This document shows positions 24,008 through 28,298 of a DNA stretch of 28,298 nucleotides, in pieces. Under the pieces are notes generated by a model that ran no database searches, was not told the DNA's origin, and worked only from the letters and a program-made list of their open reading frames with translations. Numbering within the stretch: the stretch's first letter is position 1; every line of letters begins with the position of its first letter. Location: the NCBI GenBank assembly GCA_036514635.1, contig DATBWU010000409.1, positions 1 to 28,298 on the forward strand. Direction: 5' to 3'. This DNA comes from DASSFZ01 sp036514635 (lineage in GTDB: Bacteria > Chloroflexota > Anaerolineae > Fen-1058). A program made the position numbers and the translations under genes.

Positions 24008-24031
24008 ATCCGCGTTCATCTGCGTCCCATC
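24008..24031. repeat. Dispersed repeat, copy 3
   Basis: ATCCGCGTTCATCTGCGTCC-type unit in the short spacer between recJ and the nuclease gene, touching the nuclease stop codon (24030-24032). Same family as the copies at 6214, 17880, 27218 and 27634. Confidence 0.6.
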
Positions 24032-24929
24032 AATAGACAATCTCATCAATCTCAGCCAGCTCAATTTCTAAATCGGTCTCCACTTCATCCAACTCGGCCA
24101 CGCCGGCGACGATGCCGCGCTCACACAGCGAGCGATACGTGCAGAAGCGGCACTTGCGCTCGTCAGACGTGAGAGGCCAAACAGTCCCGGCGCGTCGTTC
24201 GATCTCGGCCAGCAGATGGTGCAGATACACTTCGTCGTCCACGAGCTGGGCCGCGTCGTACGGCAGAACCTCCGGCTCCGTTGGATATTCGGCGAACCAA
24301 TACACCATCGCAATCGACTCGGGTGCGATCAAGGGATCGGACTTTGCCAAGACGTAGCGATAGACACGGGTCTGCATCCGCCGAAGGAGCGTGGCTCGAT
24401 CGGGCCGCTTGCGCTCCGTCTTCCAGTCGACGATGACCGCCTGAGCGTCGGACGTCGCCAGCAGATCGTACTTGGCGACAAGTCGGTGCGAGCCAAACGG
24501 AACCGATCGCGTCACCTCTGCCCGCCGGTTCGCGGGAAGAGAAAACGCCTGAGACTCGCCTCCAACTTCCACGCCCGCTTTGCGGGCAGCCCAACTTCCA
24601 ACCTCCAACTTCCAATCCCCAATCTCCAGGTAACGACTCCACCATCGCGCCAGATCGGGATCGGCCGATGCCGAGCGAGTGAGCGCGTCGACCGGCAGGC
24701 CGTGAACGTGTTGCTGAATCAATCGGTGGAAGCGGCGACCCAGATCGGCCAGACGCTCGCGCTCGATCAACGGCTCAGACTCGACGGCGGGCCATTCCTG
24801 CTCCAGCACATAGCGCAACTGGAAGCGGCGCGCGCAGTCCAGGTAGTCGGAGAGGCTGGCCTGGGAAAACTGGAAGTATGCGAGTGTGGGAGTATCAGCG
24901 TGCAAAGGGCGCTCGCTTTCATCCCTCAT
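24030..24929 (-). CDS. PD-(D/E)XK nuclease with predicted 4Fe-4S cluster (RecB/AddB/Cas4-like)
   Basis: A 299-residue nuclease of the RecB/AddB C-terminal type. An early cysteine (Cys32 in SDYLDCARRFQLRY) and a late Cys260-x2-Cys263-x5-Cys269 cluster (CRFCTYRSLC) fit the split Fe-S ligand set of AddB and Cas4. The PD-(D/E)XK core has Asp155 (VAKYDLL), Asp168 and Lys170 (VIVDWKT), followed by a Q/Y motif (MQTRVYRYVL). Residues ~101-123 (LEIGDWKLEVGSW...) are encoded by a tandem heptamer repeat with a palindrome and are unlikely to be ancestral. The start codon overlaps the helicase stop as ATGA, implying translational coupling. No cas genes are present, so a Cas4 role is unlikely; a helicase-nuclease complex is more likely. 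Confidence 0.9.
   Translation of the reverse strand: MRDESERPLHADTPTLAYFQFSQASLSDYLDCARRFQLRYVLEQEWPAVESEPLIERERLADLGRRFHRLIQQHVHGLPVDALTRSASADPDLARWWSRYLEIGDWKLEVGSWAARKAGVEVGGESQAFSLPANRRAEVTRSVPFGSHRLVAKYDLLATSDAQAVIVDWKTERKRPDRATLLRRMQTRVYRYVLAKSDPLIAPESIAMVYWFAEYPTEPEVLPYDAAQLVDDEVYLHHLLAEIERRAGTVWPLTSDERKCRFCTYRSLCERGIVAGVAELDEVETDLEIELAEIDEIVY
24564..24627. repeat. Tandem heptamers plus palindrome inside the nuclease gene
   Basis: Five end-to-end heptamers of consensus AAYYYCC (24593-24627) on the plus strand: AACTTCC, AACCTCC, AACTTCC, AATCCCC, AATCTCC. One further AACTTCC lies at 24564-24570. Between them is a hairpin GCCCGC-TTT-GCGGGC (24573-24587). The unit length is seven, yet the gene stays open through it. 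Confidence 0.85.
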
Positions 24930-27214
24930 CCTTCATCCCTCATCCGTTGCGTAGATTCCCAGAACGTGTACAGTGCCAGAAACGGTGCCGCGGCCTGTCG
25001 CGGATCGTCGTCGCGCTGGCCGGTGTTCCAGGTGATGATCAACTCTTTCTTCGCGCGCGTGATGCCGACGTACAACAAGCGCAGCCGTTCTTCCGTATAA
25101 GCCAGCCGCGCTTCGTGCGTGGCGACGCCCGGCACATGGCCTCCGCCGTGTGCCGTCACTTCCAATTGCGCGACGGCTTCTGCTTCCAGGTTCAGACGAT
25201 CGCGCACGAACCACGACTCGCCGCGATAGACATCACCGGGCGAAGCCGATGGGAAATCGTAACTGTTCACGCCGAGCAGATACACCCGATCCCACTCCAA
25301 CCCTTTCGCCTTGTGCATCGTCGCGATGGTGACCCGGCCCGGCCGTGGCTCGAAGCCGAGATCGTCTTCGCTGAAACCGAGGAAGCGCTGCTCGTTGTTG
25401 GCAACCCGATCGAGCTCGGCGGCGAGATCGGGCAAGCGCCACTCCGGTCGATCGCCCGACAGGCGGCGCAGGACGACGGCGATCTTGTGCGCCAGCGCCA
25501 GCTCGCGCGCGATCTGGTCGGCGTCGCCGTGGCGATACAGGTCTTGCGCGATCGTCAAGATGAGTTGGTCGATCGGCAAGTCCGATGCCGCCAGCCAACG
25601 CCGGACGACCTCGCGGAAGTCGAGCAGCTCGGCCCGGATCGCCGAATCGGTCGCAGAAGCAAACTCCGACAGCCAGTCGAGATCGGGGCGCGGCCAGATG
25701 AACGATTCGACTTCGCCCAAGCGCCGCAGGCCGGTCAAGATCGACTTTCGATTCCTGGCGCGCTCGGCATCTGCCTCGTCGGCCGGATCAGGCGGATTGT
25801 AGACCTCGAACAGTTTCGCCAGCAGCGACCCGGACAGCGGTGTTGCCAGGTAGCGCAGCACGTCGCGCAGTTTCGCCGCAGCCCGCCGCGTAGACGACGT
25901 GCTGCGCAGCAATTCGTCATAGTCGATGCCGGCGGTTCTGAGTTTCTCGCTCACCTTGAAGCCGCGCGTGTTGTCGGGAACCAGCACGGCGACCGTCGCG
26001 TCCCGGTGCTCCGGCAGCCAGCGCGCAATCGACTTCACGACGATGTCGAGTTCTTTCTCCGGCGAGAGCGCTTCGTTGTACAGGTGAACGATCAGATCGG
26101 ACGTGTCAGGCGGGTTCGGCTGCGCGTCATTCGAGTCCACCGGAATGATCTGCTTTTCCGGCATGTCGTGCTTCTGAAAAGCCCGCTGGCGCACGGCGTG
26201 AACGGGATGCTCGCCGATTGTCCAGTTGACCAGGTAGTTCGCCAGGTCGATGATGCGCCGCGTCGATCGACCCGACTGTAACAGCGGGCTTTCCATCACG
26301 TCGTCTTCGGCGAGAAAGCGGTTGAGAAAGCGGATGTCCGACGTGGTGAAGGTCGTGTTGATCGCCTGATCGGGATCGCCCACGCGCACCCAGTTGCCAT
26401 CCTCGGTGAGCAGGCGCAGAATGCGCTCCTGAAGCTCGCTGCTGTCTTGCGCCTCGTCTTCCAGGATGTACGGCCACTTATTCTGTAGCCGCTCCAGCAA
26501 GTCGGCGTCGATCTGCAAGGCTTCGAGCGCCAGGCGCGTCAAGTCGTCAAAGTCGACGCCGCCGCGATAGGCCAGCGCGCGCTGGTAATCCTCGTAGATG
26601 TCCAGACACATCTTGCTCAACAGCCAGTCGCCGGCGGTGGCCGGCGCACGCTCGCGGATCGCCACGGGCGTCATCTGCAAGTCCTTCGCGCGGCGAATGA
26701 ACGTCCCGGCCACTTGCAGAATCAGCCCCGGCCAGCGCTCGCGCTCGATCCACTTGCGGCGGCTCTCGTCAATCTGGGGATCGACGAAGAACTCGAACGA
26801 CGGATTGGCCCGAATCCAGTTGGCGACGATGTCTTGCAGAATCTGCGCCGAGACGCGCTCGTCGACGATGTCGAAGTCCTCGGGCAGCCCCAGCAGCGCG
26901 GGTCGATCGCGCAGGATGTCGTGCGCCAGGCCGTGCAGGGTGCGGACGCGATAACCGACTTCGGGCAGCAGCCCCTCGTCGTGTTGCAGGAACTCGCGGA
27001 TGCGGCGCGCGAAGTTATCGACCGCCGAATTGGCGAAGGTGACGATCAGAACTTCCTGATCGTTGCGAATCTTCTCCTTCACCAGCAGCGCGGCGAGCGC
27101 GGACAGCGTGACCGTCTTGCCCGATCCGGGAACGGCAGACACACCCATCCGTGCCGGCCGGGTGACGTGAACGTAGTCAAGTATTTTCTGTTGGGCAGGT
27201 CGTGGGACAAACAT
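24926..27214 (-). CDS. UvrD/PcrA-like superfamily 1 DNA helicase
   Basis: A 762-residue SF1A helicase translocating on ssDNA. Motif I is AVPGSGKT (27-34), motif Ia is VTFANSAVDNFARR, motif II is DEAQD (253-257), motif III is VGDPDQAI, motif IV region is SGRSTRRI, motif V is MHKAKGLEWD (633-642) and motif VI is YVGITRAKK (715-723). All catalytic residues appear intact. It has no fused nuclease domain; instead the separate PD-(D/E)XK gene follows with a four-base overlap. Together they resemble a split AddA/RecB-type helicase-nuclease. No convincing Shine-Dalgarno precedes ATG 27214. Confidence 0.94.
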   Translation of the reverse strand: MFVPRPAQQKILDYVHVTRPARMGVSAVPGSGKTVTLSALAALLVKEKIRNDQEVLIVTFANSAVDNFARRIREFLQHDEGLLPEVGYRVRTLHGLAHDILRDRPALLGLPEDFDIVDERVSAQILQDIVANWIRANPSFEFFVDPQIDESRRKWIERERWPGLILQVAGTFIRRAKDLQMTPVAIRERAPATAGDWLLSKMCLDIYEDYQRALAYRGGVDFDDLTRLALEALQIDADLLERLQNKWPYILEDEAQDSSELQERILRLLTEDGNWVRVGDPDQAINTTFTTSDIRFLNRFLAEDDVMESPLLQSGRSTRRIIDLANYLVNWTIGEHPVHAVRQRAFQKHDMPEKQIIPVDSNDAQPNPPDTSDLIVHLYNEALSPEKELDIVVKSIARWLPEHRDATVAVLVPDNTRGFKVSEKLRTAGIDYDELLRSTSSTRRAAAKLRDVLRYLATPLSGSLLAKLFEVYNPPDPADEADAERARNRKSILTGLRRLGEVESFIWPRPDLDWLSEFASATDSAIRAELLDFREVVRRWLAASDLPIDQLILTIAQDLYRHGDADQIARELALAHKIAVVLRRLSGDRPEWRLPDLAAELDRVANNEQRFLGFSEDDLGFEPRPGRVTIATMHKAKGLEWDRVYLLGVNSYDFPSASPGDVYRGESWFVRDRLNLEAEAVAQLEVTAHGGGHVPGVATHEARLAYTEERLRLLYVGITRAKKELIITWNTGQRDDDPRQAAAPFLALYTFWESTQRMRDEG

Positions 27215-27217
27215 ATT

Positions 27218-27248
27218 GGACGCAGATTCCGCAGATCAACGCAGATCA
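27218..27248. repeat. Dispersed CGCAGAT-type repeat, copy 4
   Basis: GGACGCAGAT, TCCGCAGAT and CAACGCAGAT in tandem, three units of nine to ten bases. It overlaps the last codon of the GxxExxY remnant and lies four bases from the helicase start. It faces copy 5 (27634-27662) in inverted orientation across the remnant gene. Confidence 0.75.
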
Positions 27249-27607
27249 TTCCTGGCTGGTAGATGGCTCGATCCACGATAGAGAGCCTTTTCGGGAATTA
27301 TCAAAAGCTTTGCGCTTTATCTCAGGTTTAATCCCAAAGTTCAATAGCAGGCCAACTTCATAACGAGTTGCCTTGAGATAATTTAGCAACTGAGCCTCAT
27401 GTTCAAGGCTAAGCGTGCGCGCGGCTTTCAGCTCAACAATGACCGAGTCGTTCACGATCAAATCCGCAATGTATTCACCCACAATCTCGCCATCGAAGTA
27501 GACCTGAATTGGTTTTTGGGGCGTAACCACCAGACCTAATAGACGCGGTAAAAACCTTTGATGATCAGCTCGGTGACATCAGTATGAGCGAAGGTTGACT
27601 GATGCAT
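27246..27607 (-). pseudogene. GxxExxY family gene with internal deletion and frameshift
   Basis: The 5' part starts at ATG 27607 behind an ideal AGGAGGTGATT Shine-Dalgarno and reads MHQSTFAHTDVTELIIKGFYRVY, then TAG. This is the typical GxxExxY N-terminus, but the following family core (normally NTLGYGFLEKVYENA and onward) is absent. The 3' part resumes in another frame with VVTPQKPIQVYFDGEIVGEYIADLIVNDSVIVELKA...NYLKATRYEVGLLLNFG, the normal second half. About 24 codons including the name-giving GxxExxY motif have been lost, leaving the halves out of frame. The 3' half could start at GTG 27530 as a 94-residue fragment but has no RBS there. Function of the family is unknown; a nuclease-like fold has been suggested. 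Confidence 0.85.
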
Positions 27608-27633
27608 AATCACCTCCTACGAGCAAAATCAAA

Positions 27634-27662
27634 ATCTGCGCCATCTGTGTTTATCTGCGTCC
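27634..27662. repeat. Dispersed CGCAGAT-type repeat, copy 5
   Basis: Read on the minus strand: GGACGCAGAT, AAACACAGAT, GGCGCAGAT, three units. It matches copy 4 in unit order and 29-base length but is inverted, so the two bracket the GxxExxY remnant. Confidence 0.75.
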
Positions 27663-28298
27663 CTACACCTCCCTTAGCACTTGCTGGATCAACATCAGCA
27701 GCGGGCCGCGCTCTTCAAAGCCCTGTTCGTTGAGGCCGCTGTAAGCCAGCACGACTTTGCTTCGGCATCGACGCAACAGGCCGCGCACCAGCCGCAGCAG
27801 CGTGTCGCGCCGAGCCGCCTGCTCTTCTTCATCGGTCCACTTGCGACCTTCTTGCCAGTACCGGCTGAGCACGTACGGATGCGTCAACGGCTGATACAGC
27901 CGCTCCCACCACGCCGGGCTGCCTGCGTTCAGCCAAACCTGGATCGTCGTGGGCGTGTTGGACAGCAAGAAGGTGTAGGCCGGTGTGAGCAGCACCGCCT
28001 GCGGCGATTCGCCCGGCGGCTCGACATACGTCGCCGCGATCACGCCCGCGTTCACCAGGTCCAGGTATGGCTTGCCGATCGACAGTGCGTCGGCGCTCGC
28101 GAACGCATCCGGCGCGACGACGTGGCGAAACTTGCGCGCCGATTCAATCAACTGCGCGGCGATCCGGCCCCGATCGAAACGCGCTCGGCCTTGCGCCGCG
28201 TGGAAGCCGAACCCGGCTTGAGACAATACCTCGCCGAACAGGCGGCTCAAGAAGTGATCGAGGGTCGAGGCGGGCGACGTGCTGTACTCGGCCAGCCA
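27663..28298 (-). CDS. C-terminal part of a large protein, possibly a helicase-related subunit; runs off the right edge
   Basis: Only the last ~211 residues are in the window; the frame is open to 28298 with no start codon required, reading WLAEYSTSPASTLDHF before the first internal TTG. Ends at TAG 27663-27665. No catalytic motif is visible. Segments such as VWLNAGSPAWWERLYQPLTHPYVLSRYW, and the end KVVLAYSGLNEQGFEERGPLLMLIQQVL, faintly recall the C-terminus of SF1 helicase-like or RecC/AddB-like recombination subunits, where the final strand-helix replaces motif VI. With the helicase and nuclease genes downstream on the same strand, a third subunit of a helicase-nuclease complex is a reasonable guess, but I cannot confirm the family from this fragment. 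Confidence 0.6.
   Translation of the reverse strand, partial: WLAEYSTSPASTLDHFLSRLFGEVLSQAGFGFHAAQGRARFDRGRIAAQLIESARKFRHVVAPDAFASADALSIGKPYLDLVNAGVIAATYVEPPGESPQAVLLTPAYTFLLSNTPTTIQVWLNAGSPAWWERLYQPLTHPYVLSRYWQEGRKWTDEEEQAARRDTLLRLVRGLLRRCRSKVVLAYSGLNEQGFEERGPLLMLIQQVLREV

Noticed and set aside
24564..24627. Tandem repeats as a CRISPR array
   Set aside because: Units are seven bases with no spacers and lie within a coding gene; no cas genes are present despite the Cas4-like nuclease fold.
24878..26281. 467-codon open frame on the plus strand across the helicase
   Set aside because: Antisense shadow of the helicase, whose motifs V and VI lie in this stretch on the minus strand.
27246..27530. 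Intact 94-residue small protein
   Set aside because: It is only the second half of GxxExxY; the first half, with the RBS, is found upstream in another frame.

Overview
The window is a gene-dense, GC-rich bacterial chromosome segment with housekeeping and repair genes and no phage, plasmid, IS or CRISPR content. Gene content (SufU-type Suf system with a SufR-type regulator, multi-domain class III cyclases, tandem CtpA-like proteases) and the many short palindromic and tandem intergenic repeats suggest a free-living Chloroflexota-like bacterium. That assignment is inference from gene content and style; no rRNA or other taxonomic marker is present.

Layout. 1-2382 (+): DNA polymerase IV, cut by one base or so at the left edge, then a YgeY-like M20 metallohydrolase. 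2547-6181 (-): inositol-monophosphatase-family enzyme, GAF-GAF-cyclase and REC-cyclase, all co-directional. 6467-15240 (-): a Suf Fe-S assembly region in transcription order sufC, sufB, sufD, thiosulfate-sulfurtransferase-like gene, a second sufU; then a three-gene insert (ECF sigma factor, AhpD-like CxxC protein, DUF2892 membrane protein); then sufS, sufU, and a Rieske ferredoxin. 15415-16516 (+): divergent sufR and a SufT/MIP18-type factor. The sufC/sufR intergenic region holds two back-to-back sigma70-type promoters whose -35 boxes sit in the arms of an inverted repeat. 16672-19308 (+): two S41 carboxy-terminal processing proteases. 19424-21318 (+): smpB, an NYN-domain putative ribonuclease and ssrA (tmRNA, predicted tag ANRTQYAALPLAA), i.e. 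both trans-translation partners with a nuclease gene between them. 21638-28298 (-): recJ with a long C-terminal extension, an Fe-S PD-(D/E)XK nuclease, a UvrD-like helicase overlapping it by four bases, a decayed GxxExxY gene, and the 3' part of another gene that may be a second helicase-related subunit.

The Suf genes form a complete pathway: SufS mobilises sulfur from cysteine, SufU accepts it, SufBCD assembles the cluster, SufT helps maturation, SufR senses cluster status. The right-hand genes look like a DNA-end-processing set (helicase, nuclease, 5'-3' exonuclease).

The most notable points are: the smpB-NYN-ssrA arrangement; the sigma/CMD/DUF2892 cassette inside the suf region; a tandem heptamer repeat plus palindrome read in frame inside the nuclease gene; a GxxExxY gene broken by an internal deletion and flanked by inverted copies of a CGCAGAT-type repeat; the replacement of the transition-state arginine by glutamine in the REC-cyclase; and several families of hairpin repeats placed between genes of the suf region.
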